Assembly: GCA_946628495.1 (NCBI GenBank) | Contig: CAMOWQ010000009.1 | Span: forward strand, 1-35,061 | Reading direction: 5' to 3' | Length of the DNA stretch: 35,061 nt | Source: an uncultured Treponema sp. | GTDB lineage: Bacteria; Spirochaetota; Spirochaetia; Treponematales; Treponemataceae | Shown here: one piece after another, positions 1-7,360 of the stretch | Layout of the letters: the number at the start of each line of letters is the position of its first letter | Numbering within the stretch: the first letter of the stretch is position 1 | The notes under the pieces: model-generated | Seen by the model: the letters and a program-made list of their open reading frames with translations, nothing else | Database searches by the model: none | What the model was told of the DNA's origin: nothing | Program-made: the position numbers and the translations under genes

Positions 1-55
1 CATAAACCTGATACTTTGCAGATGAAGATCCGCAGTTCAATGTTAAAATTACCAT
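1..55 (-). CDS. ackA: Acetate kinase, N-terminal fragment (runs off left edge)
   Basis: Reading the minus strand from the ATG at 55 gives MVILTLNCGSSSAKYQVY, after which the frame leaves the window. This matches the start of acetate kinases, where the pattern (hydrophobic)-N-x-G-S-S-S-x-K-(Y/F) forms the first phosphate-binding strand and turn of the ASKHA fold. The family converts acetyl phosphate and ADP to acetate and ATP, the final ATP-yielding step of sugar fermentation. An AGAGG ribosome binding site lies at 62-66 with six bases before the ATG. It is the last gene of a same-strand run after the WecG-like gene, but the 163 bases between them leave room for a separate promoter; I saw no strong one. 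Only 18 codons are visible, so integrity cannot be judged. Confidence 0.85.
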   Translation of the reverse strand, partial: MVILTLNCGSSSAKYQVY

Positions 56-218
56 AAAAACCTCTAAATATTAGTTTGCGAATAAAAAAAATGGGTGTCT
101 TCTTGTCGGTGGGTAAAATTGCTCAAATAAAGCTCGACATTATCTCGCTGGCAGGCAGGCACTCAAAAAAGAATAATGATAAATTATAAAAAAAATAAAG
201 ATGATTTTCAATCTCTTT

Positions 219-956
219 TTATTTTCTGAACAGTCTGTACCAGGTAAGCACAGTTCTATACCAAAGGAACGGAAAAATAAGGAAAATTTTAAACGGATTA
301 TGTGCAACTTCCACAAAAATTTCGTGCCCTTTGTTAAACGTCTTTTCGCTGACACGCTTTACACGTTCAGAAAAAATGCCGAATGCATCTTCATAATAAA
401 GGAACATGGAAGAAGAAAACTGTTCGCGTCTTCGGTACGCCCAGCAGTTCTTTTCTTTTATGCCGTCACTCACAAGAACAAGCGAAGGCTGTGCCTTATA
501 TATTGCAGAAACAATATCACTTTCTACAGATTTTGGATAATAACCGACATATCTTCCTATAATACGAAGGCTTGGAAAAGTATCGCGCAGATTATGTTCA
601 GTTTTTGCAAGCGTTTTCTTGTTTGAGCCCAAAAGATAAAGTGTCTTATAATGAGAATCAAGTATTGAAAGAATCTGTATTGTAGCTTCAAACGGATTGT
701 AGCGAACAGGAATATCTTTTTTTAAGAATTTCGCTCCTTTTACAATACTTTTTGAAACAGGAAGAATAAGATCTGCCGATTTTATACAGTCTGCAAAATC
801 ACCGCGATGCCTGGCACGAAGAAGATTCCATATAGAAAGAAAAACAATCCGTTTTGTTCCCGGTTTATCAAGCAAAGCAAGAATTTCACGTTCAAGATTT
901 TGCGGTTCACAAATATCTACCGGAACTCCAATTACCGAAATACGTTCTATAGCCAT
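219..956 (-). CDS. WecG/TagA/CpsF-family glycosyltransferase-like protein, divergent
   Basis: The 245-residue protein has the overall pattern of the WecG/TagA/CpsF (GT26) family, which transfers ManNAc, ManNAcA or similar sugars onto lipid-linked intermediates at the inner face of the membrane. Visible family traits are the N-terminal strand with a conserved Asn (FLSIWN), the KSADLILPVSK stretch, the nucleotide-binding strand LYLLGSNKKT, and FPSLRIIGRYVGYYP before an alternating helix-strand region. The Asp-Gly that normally follows the ADLILP strand is replaced by Val-Ser, and the usual GxPKQE...GVGGxFD stretch is not recognisable (SDGIKEKNCW appears instead). The C-terminus carries a hydrophobic, aromatic stretch (FKIFLIFPFLWYRTVLTWY) that may hold it at the membrane. 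The ATG at 956 has GGAG about nine bases upstream. It lies 27 bases after rsmE on the same strand. The family call is fairly secure; catalytic activity is doubtful. Confidence 0.7.
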   Translation of the reverse strand: MAIERISVIGVPVDICEPQNLEREILALLDKPGTKRIVFLSIWNLLRARHRGDFADCIKSADLILPVSKSIVKGAKFLKKDIPVRYNPFEATIQILSILDSHYKTLYLLGSNKKTLAKTEHNLRDTFPSLRIIGRYVGYYPKSVESDIVSAIYKAQPSLVLVSDGIKEKNCWAYRRREQFSSSMFLYYEDAFGIFSERVKRVSEKTFNKGHEIFVEVAHNPFKIFLIFPFLWYRTVLTWYRLFRK

Positions 957-983
957 AACACAAACTCCAAATCACTTTATCTA

Positions 984-1856
984 CTAATTATCGGAAGCGT
1001 TTCCACTTATTTTATAATTAACTTCAGATTGAACAACTGCAATTCCATAAACAGCAGCGGTTTCACATCTTAAAATATTTCCTTCAAAATGAATGGCAGA
1101 AAATTTCTTGTCTAAAAGGAAACGTATTTCTTCTGGACTGATTCCACCTTCACAGCCAACTGCAACACAAACACAAAGACCTTTATTCTTTAGTTCCGCT
1201 GCCTCACATTCTGAAAATTTAGCACCAATTACATTCTGAACACAATCTGTATTTTCATTGCGCTCTGAAAGAACTATGCCAATATCTTTCTTTTCAGATT
1301 CATAAAGATGTTTATTCCAAAGTTCAATTGCATCTTCAAGTTTCATGGCAGGCATAACTTCTGTTGCAACAGGAGAACCGCTCTGCTGTCTTGCCTCTTT
1401 TACAATACGTGCCAGCCGCTCAAATTTTGCATCAGACAACGACATTGCACTGCTTTTTTCCGAAAACTCACCTATTACTGGAACAATTACCCGAATTCCG
1501 CATTCAGTTGCCTGTTTTACAATCTGCTCAAATTTCTGAAATTTTGGAAGAAACTGAAAAAGCCAGTATTCAATGCGACCGTCGGAAACTTCATTCTGAA
1601 TTGCATCTGCACTTACTCCACGAGTTATAGAATCATTCTGCATGGAAGTTGGTGCACATATCTGAATTATCACTTTTTTTGCAGAATCATCAACAGATGC
1701 AACCGTAAAATTCCTAAGAGAGCCGTCTTCAACACGTGCATTCAGCATATCACCTGGCTTTACTCTAAGAACCTGCCGCAGATATCTGTAATCTTTTCCT
1801 ATCAGTTCGACAATACCATTTTTATCGGGATTTTTGCCAATTATAAACTGCCTCAT
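984..1856 (-). CDS. rsmE: 16S rRNA (uracil-1498-N3)-methyltransferase RsmE
   Basis: RsmE methylates N3 of U1498 in 16S rRNA, using S-adenosylmethionine bound in a C-terminal trefoil-knot (SPOUT) domain. The 290-residue product has the N-terminal PUA-like part (about 1-80, with the YRYLRQVLRVKPGD pattern) and then the SPOUT signatures: QIVKQATECGIRVIVPV, ARIVKEARQQSG, VGCEGGISPEEI (usually GPEGG) and ILRCETAA (usually LRTETA). It is some 40 residues longer than typical homologues, mainly from an acidic insertion around residues 175-215 between the ARQQSG motif and the knot, and a short C-terminal tail. It sits five bases after the stop of the S41 protease gene, so it is almost certainly cotranscribed with it. 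The Cys substitutions in two motifs are unusual but conservative. Confidence 0.93.
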   Translation of the reverse strand: MRQFIIGKNPDKNGIVELIGKDYRYLRQVLRVKPGDMLNARVEDGSLRNFTVASVDDSAKKVIIQICAPTSMQNDSITRGVSADAIQNEVSDGRIEYWLFQFLPKFQKFEQIVKQATECGIRVIVPVIGEFSEKSSAMSLSDAKFERLARIVKEARQQSGSPVATEVMPAMKLEDAIELWNKHLYESEKKDIGIVLSERNENTDCVQNVIGAKFSECEAAELKNKGLCVCVAVGCEGGISPEEIRFLLDKKFSAIHFEGNILRCETAAVYGIAVVQSEVNYKISGNASDN

Positions 1857-1861
1857 AAAGT

Positions 1862-3367
1862 TTATTCCGCAATTTTTTCAGATGAATCAGCTGCATCAAC
1901 TTCTTCCTGAAGTTCCCTCAAAGTTTTTGTATTCTTTACAAGCTCGTAGAAATTTCCTTCTTTTATTATATTGATTGCCGTTACAAGCTGAAGGTCATAA
2001 TCCAAATCATAAAGAGGTGTCGGAGCCGTTCTTAAAACCTGATTTCTAAGAATTCTTCTTATAAGCCTTTCATCAAGAGGATAATCCTTTGCAATTACCG
2101 AAGCTTTTTTTGCAATTTCCTCTTCATTCATACCAGGATTATTTTCTGCTGTTTTTTCAATGATTTTAGAATTAATCATATCAACATAAATCTTTTCTTC
2201 ATCAGCTGTAAAAGAATCCATATTACGAACTTCTAAATCTGGCGGAATACCAATTTTATCGATATTTGTATCGCTCGGAGTATAATAACGTGCCATTGTA
2301 ATTTTTATTCCGTCAATATTGCTCAACGGAATAACCTGCTGAACAGATCCCTTTCCGTAAGTTCTTACACCAACTAAATATGCAAGATGATTATCTTTTA
2401 AAGCGCCCGAAAGAATTTCAGATGCACTTGCCGAACCTCTGTTTATAAGCACAACAATAGGAATATTTTTTACCGTTGTATTTTCAGCAGAAGCAGTAAA
2501 TTCCTGATTTTCGAACAGAAGACGGCTCTTTGTAGAAACAATCGGACCTTCGTCAATAAAACGGTCTGCAATATCAACTGCGCTGGATAAAAGTCCGCCC
2601 GGATTATCGCGTAAATCAATAATCATTCCCGTATAATTATTTTTTTCAAACTCGCCTATTGCATCCATAAGACGTTTTGGAGTTTCAGGCGTAAACTGAA
2701 TAAGCCTTACATATCCGATTGAAGAATCAGAAATCATGCCGTATTTTACGGTTGGAACTTCAATAAGGGAACGCACAAGTCGTACGTCAAAACGCATGTT
2801 TGCGCCGCGAAGAATAGAAACTGTTACAGGAGTACCAACTTCTCCGCGCAGTACCGACAGAACTTCATTCATAGTCATATCTGCTGTCGGCTTTCCGTCA
2901 ACTGCAACAATATAATCACCAGACTGAATTCCAGCTTTTGCACCCGGTGAATCTTCAATCGGAGAAGCAACTTCAACGTATGCAGGCTTTTCCGGAGTAT
3001 TTTCAACAGGCTTCGATATAGAAAGACCTACACCTCCAAAACTTCCGGCTGTTGTATCATTAAGCTCCCTCATTTCATTTTCATCAAGATAAAGCGTATA
3101 CGGATCTCCAATTGCATCCAGCATACCTTTAAGAGCGCCTTCGTACAAAATCTTCGGATCAAGTTCATCGACATAATTCTGTTCTACAAAATCAAAAACA
3201 GAATTCAATCGCTTCATATATTGAAACGCAGAGGTTTTGTTATCTGTATTTGTGGAAAGTCTGTCAGATTTTTTCTGTGCAAAACAGGAAGAACTTATAA
3301 AAAGATTGGTTACAATAAATTGACTTACAAAAAATTTCTTTAGAAAATTGTTCCTTATTAATAACAT
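1862..3367 (-). CDS. ctp: C-terminal processing peptidase, S41 family (PDZ protease)
   Basis: This is a tail-specific serine protease of the CtpA/Prc type, acting outside the cytoplasmic membrane on exported proteins. The 501-residue protein starts with a charged, hydrophobic signal sequence (about 1-30, ending SSSCFAQ), then a helical region, a PDZ domain (about 110-200, with GGVGLSI and the PGAKAGIQSGDYIVAVDG loop) and the S41 core. Catalytic residues are visible: Ser314 in GSASASEI and Lys339 in TYGKGSVQ, with the 25-residue spacing of the Ser/Lys dyad known from Prc. DLRDNPGG is also present. It heads a minus-strand run with rsmE and the WecG-like gene. The start is 45 bases from the divergent MinD-like gene and lacks a clear ribosome binding site; a TAAAAT box ends six bases before the ATG. 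In Borrelia, as I recall, a ctp gene lies close to the same ATPase and lgt. Confidence 0.92.
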   Translation of the reverse strand: MLLIRNNFLKKFFVSQFIVTNLFISSSCFAQKKSDRLSTNTDNKTSAFQYMKRLNSVFDFVEQNYVDELDPKILYEGALKGMLDAIGDPYTLYLDENEMRELNDTTAGSFGGVGLSISKPVENTPEKPAYVEVASPIEDSPGAKAGIQSGDYIVAVDGKPTADMTMNEVLSVLRGEVGTPVTVSILRGANMRFDVRLVRSLIEVPTVKYGMISDSSIGYVRLIQFTPETPKRLMDAIGEFEKNNYTGMIIDLRDNPGGLLSSAVDIADRFIDEGPIVSTKSRLLFENQEFTASAENTTVKNIPIVVLINRGSASASEILSGALKDNHLAYLVGVRTYGKGSVQQVIPLSNIDGIKITMARYYTPSDTNIDKIGIPPDLEVRNMDSFTADEEKIYVDMINSKIIEKTAENNPGMNEEEIAKKASVIAKDYPLDERLIRRILRNQVLRTAPTPLYDLDYDLQLVTAINIIKEGNFYELVKNTKTLRELQEEVDAADSSEKIAE

Positions 3368-3418
3368 ATAACCATTTTACAGTACTAATAATAAAAATTC
3401 TATGATATAATCATGCGT

Positions 3419-4564
3419 ATGGCACAAATTATTCCAGTAGCTAGCGGAAAAGGCGGTGTTGGTAAAAGCCTTCTTTCTGCAAACTTAGCAATTGCACTCG
3501 GTCAGCAGGGAAAGAAAGTTGTTCTTGCAGACCTTGATTTGGGTGCATCAAATTTACATTTAGTTATAGGACAGCATCCAGGCAACGAAAGTCTTGGTGC
3601 ATGGTTCACAGAAAAAACTGATTTTAAAGATATTATTAAACCAACGGATTATCAGAATGTCAGTTTTATTGCAGGCGACAGCCAGATTCCTGATTTAACA
3701 TCTCTTAAACATGCACAGAAAATTAAACTTATCAGAAATCTTAAAAACATTGATACGGATTACCTTATTCTTGATTTGGGCGCAGGAACCCATCAGTTCA
3801 TTCTTGATATGTTCCTGCTTTCTCCACAGGGAATTGTCGTTTCCGCACCGGCAGTAACTGCAACCCTTAACGGCTATCTCTTCCTTAAGAATACCGTTTT
3901 CCGTCTTTTGTATACGACGTTTAAAAAAGACACACCAGGTCGTGCATACCTCGACAGCCTTAAGAAAAACACACAATCCATGCAGAAACTTTATATTCCG
4001 CAACTCGTACAGAATCTGTATAAAATTGACATGGAAACAACCCAGCTTTTCGTTACACGCATGCAGCAGTTCAGACCGCGTCTTGTAATGAATATGATTG
4101 ATAATCCAAAGGATGTTGACAAGGCTCAGAGAATTAAAACTTCATGCAATCAATATCTTGGGCTCGAAATTGAATACCTTGGCGTAATGTACAGAGACAT
4201 GCTTCAGGACAAGGCACTTTCTTCCCAGCTTCCACTCGTTGTGTATAAACCACAGTCGGTTCTTGGCCAGGCAATCTACCGAATTTCCGACAAAATCATG
4301 GAAACGCCCGCACGTTCTTTTGACGCAGATTTTTCACCGGACAATTTTTCCGACAATTTCCAGTCAGCAGAAACAGAAGCAAATGAAGATTACAATTTTA
4401 AGCTTTCCGGCGTAGACGATTTGATTTCAGGCGGTTCACTTACAATTTCCGAGCTTGCAGAAATGATTAAAACTCAGGCTTACGAACTGACTCAGTTGAA
4501 AAAGGAAAACAACCTTTTGAAATCAAAACTCATAAAAGCCGCACAGCAAGGATTTAAAGTTTAA
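3419..4564 (+). CDS. MinD/ParA-family P-loop ATPase
   Basis: A deviant-Walker-A ATPase of the MinD/ParA/FlhG superfamily. The N-terminus, MAQIIPVASGKGGVGKS, contains the KGGVGKS loop with both the signature lysine and the P-loop lysine, followed by VVLADLDLGASNLH (Walker A') and DYLILDLGAGTH (Walker B). Such ATPases dimerise on ATP and usually position other proteins at membranes or poles, or handle division or flagellar placement. Here the C-terminal third (after about residue 300) is family-unusual: an acidic linker, then an amphipathic coiled-coil-like tail (ELTQLKKENNLLKSKLIKA). The target is not evident. I prefer the ATG at 3419 over the in-frame one at 3413: neither has a Shine-Dalgarno, but an extended -10 box (TGATATAAT) ends at 3411, placing transcription start at about 3418. 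The gene runs directly into lgt with one base between them. Confidence 0.85.
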   Translation: MAQIIPVASGKGGVGKSLLSANLAIALGQQGKKVVLADLDLGASNLHLVIGQHPGNESLGAWFTEKTDFKDIIKPTDYQNVSFIAGDSQIPDLTSLKHAQKIKLIRNLKNIDTDYLILDLGAGTHQFILDMFLLSPQGIVVSAPAVTATLNGYLFLKNTVFRLLYTTFKKDTPGRAYLDSLKKNTQSMQKLYIPQLVQNLYKIDMETTQLFVTRMQQFRPRLVMNMIDNPKDVDKAQRIKTSCNQYLGLEIEYLGVMYRDMLQDKALSSQLPLVVYKPQSVLGQAIYRISDKIMETPARSFDADFSPDNFSDNFQSAETEANEDYNFKLSGVDDLISGGSLTISELAEMIKTQAYELTQLKKENNLLKSKLIKAAQQGFKV

Positions 4565-4565
4565 T

Positions 4566-5534
4566 ATGTTTTTATATATCAATTATCCGTCGTGGATTAA
4601 TCCTCAGATTTTTCCTAACATTCCTTTTTTGAGCATGTTCCGCTGGTATGGTTTAATGTATTTTGTAGCGTTCGGAATTGCATATCTTCTGTTAAAACAG
4701 ACATTAAAAGAAGGCATGCTGGATTCAAACAACTATAAAGCAACAGAAGATGATATCTACGGATTTATCGGAACCGGTATTGTTTTTCTGATTATTGGCG
4801 CAAGGATTTTTTCGACACTTGTTTACAATGCCGCTGCAGAATATTGGAAAAGACCTTGGCTTATTTTCTGGCCGTTTCAGAACGGAAAATTTACAGGTCT
4901 TGCAGGAATGTCTTATCACGGTGGATTCATAGGCGGTTTTATAGGCATGCTTATATGGTGCAAAAAACACAAACAGCCTTTATGGAAATGGGTTGATGCA
5001 ATGGCATGTGCAATTCCACTCGGTTTTACATTCGGACGAATTGGCAACTTCATGAACGGTGAATTATTCGGAAGAATTACGACAATGCCATGGGGAATTG
5101 TATATCCTCAGGCAGAACGTTTTTCTACAACAATTCCGTGGGTTCAGGAATTTGCCTCAGAAATCGGAATGGATATTTCTACATTGAACATCGTAAACCT
5201 TCCAAGACACCCAAGCCAATTATACGAAGCATTTTTTGAAGGTGTTTTTCTTTGGCTAATTATCTGGAATTTACGAAAACACAAAAAATTTGACGGTATG
5301 CTTGCGGCTGTATACACAGGCGGTTACGGATTAGTTCGTTTTATAATTGAATATTTCCGCGAACCAGATGCCGATATCGGTTACAGATTTGCAAAAGACC
5401 CGACAGCTCCTATTTACAAAAACACATCCCTGCTGAACTTTTCAACAGGCCAGCTTTTCTGCTTTATAATGATAGTAACGGCAATTGTCGCTTCCATCAT
5501 TCTTTACCACAAAAACAAAAAACAGCAAAACTAA
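4566..5534 (+). CDS. lgt: Phosphatidylglycerol--prolipoprotein diacylglyceryl transferase
   Basis: Lgt transfers diacylglycerol from phosphatidylglycerol to the lipobox cysteine of prolipoproteins, the first lipoprotein-maturation step, in the cytoplasmic membrane. The 322-residue protein has the expected set of about seven hydrophobic segments and three Lgt signatures: MSYHGGFIGG (about 115-124), GRIGNFMNGELFGR (157-170) and RHPSQLYEAFFEG (214-226). An insertion of about 35 residues after the second signature (VYPQAERFSTTIP...) is somewhat longer than in enterobacterial Lgt. It begins one base after the MinD-like ATPase stop, so translation is probably coupled. Several predicted lipoproteins in this window (LptC-like, transglutaminase-like and the large surface protein) would be its substrates. 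Confidence 0.95.
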   Translation: MFLYINYPSWINPQIFPNIPFLSMFRWYGLMYFVAFGIAYLLLKQTLKEGMLDSNNYKATEDDIYGFIGTGIVFLIIGARIFSTLVYNAAAEYWKRPWLIFWPFQNGKFTGLAGMSYHGGFIGGFIGMLIWCKKHKQPLWKWVDAMACAIPLGFTFGRIGNFMNGELFGRITTMPWGIVYPQAERFSTTIPWVQEFASEIGMDISTLNIVNLPRHPSQLYEAFFEGVFLWLIIWNLRKHKKFDGMLAAVYTGGYGLVRFIIEYFREPDADIGYRFAKDPTAPIYKNTSLLNFSTGQLFCFIMIVTAIVASIILYHKNKKQQN

Positions 5535-5550
5535 ACAGGCATAAAAAAAA

Positions 5551-5576
5551 GGACATCTCTATTAAAAGAGATGTCC
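5551..5576 (-). terminator. Rho-independent terminator for rny
   Basis: A perfect 10-bp stem (5551-5560 with 5567-5576, loop 5561-5566) is followed on the minus strand by eight T residues (5550 down to 5543). The U-tract is on the minus side only, so it serves rny. The converging lgt transcript would read it as a hairpin without a U-tract. Confidence 0.8.
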
Positions 5577-5648
5577 GGCCTCCTAATTTTCATACAGAAA
5601 CCGGCCAGTAAACACCAGTGATTCCTGAAAAAAATTTCTAACTTTAAT

Positions 5649-5676
5649 GAACATTCCGTCAAAAAACGGAACATTC
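5649..5676 (-). other. Stem-loop in the rny 3' untranslated region
   Basis: Arms 5649-5659 and 5666-5676 with a 6-base loop. Read as minus-strand RNA the arms form 11 continuous pairs, two of them G-U; read as plus-strand RNA the same two positions are A-C mismatches. That asymmetry points to a structure in the rny transcript. There is no U-tract, so it is more likely an RNA-stabilising or processing element than a terminator. Confidence 0.5.
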
Positions 5677-5722
5677 TTTCTGCATAAACAGGCGTACTGC
5701 ATAAAACAGCACGTCTTAAACA

Positions 5723-7258
5723 CTAACGTGCGTATTCAATAATTCGCGTTTCGCGTATCATTGTAAGACGGATTCGTCCTGGATAACGCAAGTCATTTTC
5801 AATCTGTTTTGCAATATTTCTTGCCAATTCCTTAACATCGCTGTCTGGAATTTTTTCATTATTTACAAGAATTCTAAGCTCTCGTCCAGCCTGAATTGCA
5901 TAAGCCTTTTCTACACCTGGGAATGCTTCTGCAATCGCTTCAAGATTTTCCAGACGTTTTACATAATTGTCGATTGTTTCCCTTCTGGCACCAGGTCGTG
6001 CAGCAGATATTGCATCGGCAATCTGTACGATAATAGCTTCAACTGTTTCTGCAGGAATATCATTATGATGAGCACCAATTGCATTAACGACCCGAGGTTC
6101 TTCTCCCATCTTTCTTGCAATTTCTGCACCAACTTCTGCGTGGTTCTGATCAGAATCAGTTTCTGCTCCTTTACCAATATCATGAAGAACAGCAGCACGT
6201 TTTGCAAGTTCTCGGTTTGCGCCAACCTCTGCGGCAATCATGCTTGCTGCCATTGCAACTTCTTTTGAATGTGTAAGAACGTTTTGACCATAACTTGTTC
6301 TGAAATACAGACGGCCAAGAGCCCTTATACCTTCCGTATTCATATTATGAATGCCAAGATCAAATAACGCTTTTTCACCTTCTTCATAAATCTTGTTCTG
6401 AACTTCATGTGTAACTTTCTGAACAACCTCTTCAATGCGGGCAGGATGAATACGTCCGTCCGAAATAAGGCGTTCCAAAGATTCTTTTGCAATTTCCTTG
6501 CGAACCGGGTCAAAACAAGAAATTACAACTGCTTCCGGAGTATCATCAATAATGATGTCAACGCCAGTTAAAGTTTCAAGCGTTCTAATATTACGTCCTT
6601 CCCTACCAATGATACGGCCTTTCATTTCGTCGCTTGGAAGTGATACAGTTGTAACAGTAATGTCACTGGTTGTTTCAGGAGCAATTCTCTGAAGAGTAGT
6701 AATTAAAATATCTTTTGCTTTTTTTTCAGCGGTAAGCTGTGCATCCTGCTCTATCTTGTTGATTAAGGCCTGAGCATCGTGGCGTGCATCGTTTTCAAGA
6801 TTTTTAATTATTAAATCTTTTGCTTCCTGTGCAGACAAACCTGAAATTCTTTCAAGTTCCTGTCTGTAAAGTTCCTCTTGCTTAGAAAGTGCAATTTCCT
6901 TTTTTTCCATTGCAGCTTTTCTTTCAGCATACTCTTTTTCGTTTTTTTCAAATTCAGCGGCTTTCTGGTCAAGCAACTCTTCTTTTTTGTTTACTCTCGC
7001 TTCGTAACGCTGAACTTCGGCACGTCGCTCACGATTTTCCTTTTCCTGCTGGTTTCGTTCACGAATGAGTTCATCTTTTGCATTTAACAAAATTTCTTTT
7101 TTCTGAGCTTCAGCTTCTCTAATAGCATCCTGTTTAACACGTTCTGCTTTCTGTTCTGATGCAGTTAATTGAAATCTGGCATAAATCCAGCGAATAATCC
7201 ATCCAAAAACGATTCCTACAACAGGGAGAGCGATGTACAGAATTAAATTCAAATTCAT
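5723..7258 (-). CDS. rny: Ribonuclease Y
   Basis: RNase Y is a membrane-anchored endoribonuclease that starts mRNA decay in bacteria lacking or supplementing RNase E. The 511-residue protein shows the canonical order: one N-terminal membrane helix (about 5-25), a long charged coiled coil (30-185), a KH RNA-binding domain with the GREG loop in KGRIIGREGRNIRTLE (213-229), and an HD metal-dependent phosphodiesterase domain with the HD pair at 359-360 (AAVLHDIGKGAETD). Length is close to the usual 520. The ATG at 7258 has AGGAG seven bases upstream. It is transcribed alone from a strong promoter (7300-7329) and ends in a rho-independent terminator, with an additional stem-loop in its 3' UTR. Confidence 0.97.
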   Translation of the reverse strand: MNLNLILYIALPVVGIVFGWIIRWIYARFQLTASEQKAERVKQDAIREAEAQKKEILLNAKDELIRERNQQEKENRERRAEVQRYEARVNKKEELLDQKAAEFEKNEKEYAERKAAMEKKEIALSKQEELYRQELERISGLSAQEAKDLIIKNLENDARHDAQALINKIEQDAQLTAEKKAKDILITTLQRIAPETTSDITVTTVSLPSDEMKGRIIGREGRNIRTLETLTGVDIIIDDTPEAVVISCFDPVRKEIAKESLERLISDGRIHPARIEEVVQKVTHEVQNKIYEEGEKALFDLGIHNMNTEGIRALGRLYFRTSYGQNVLTHSKEVAMAASMIAAEVGANRELAKRAAVLHDIGKGAETDSDQNHAEVGAEIARKMGEEPRVVNAIGAHHNDIPAETVEAIIVQIADAISAARPGARRETIDNYVKRLENLEAIAEAFPGVEKAYAIQAGRELRILVNNEKIPDSDVKELARNIAKQIENDLRYPGRIRLTMIRETRIIEYAR

Positions 7259-7299
7259 ACAATTCTCCTAGTTTTTATATATAGAAATGTTCAGTATAT

Positions 7300-7329
7300 A
7301 TAATAACGCAAGATTTAAAGATTTGTCAA
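7300..7329 (-). promoter_or_regulatory. Sigma-70-type promoter of rny
   Basis: On the minus strand a perfect TTGACA (7329-7324) is followed after 18 bases by TATTAT (7305-7300). The expected start leaves a leader of roughly 35 bases before the rny ribosome binding site. It lies between the PcfJ-like gene end and rny. Confidence 0.7.
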
Positions 7330-7360
7330 ACTAATTTACCAAGACTTACAAAACAAAAAC

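Noticed and set aside
140-355. Minus-strand ORF inside and beyond the 3' end of the WecG-like gene
   Set aside because: It overlaps the WecG-like gene in another frame, has no ribosome binding site and low-complexity composition.
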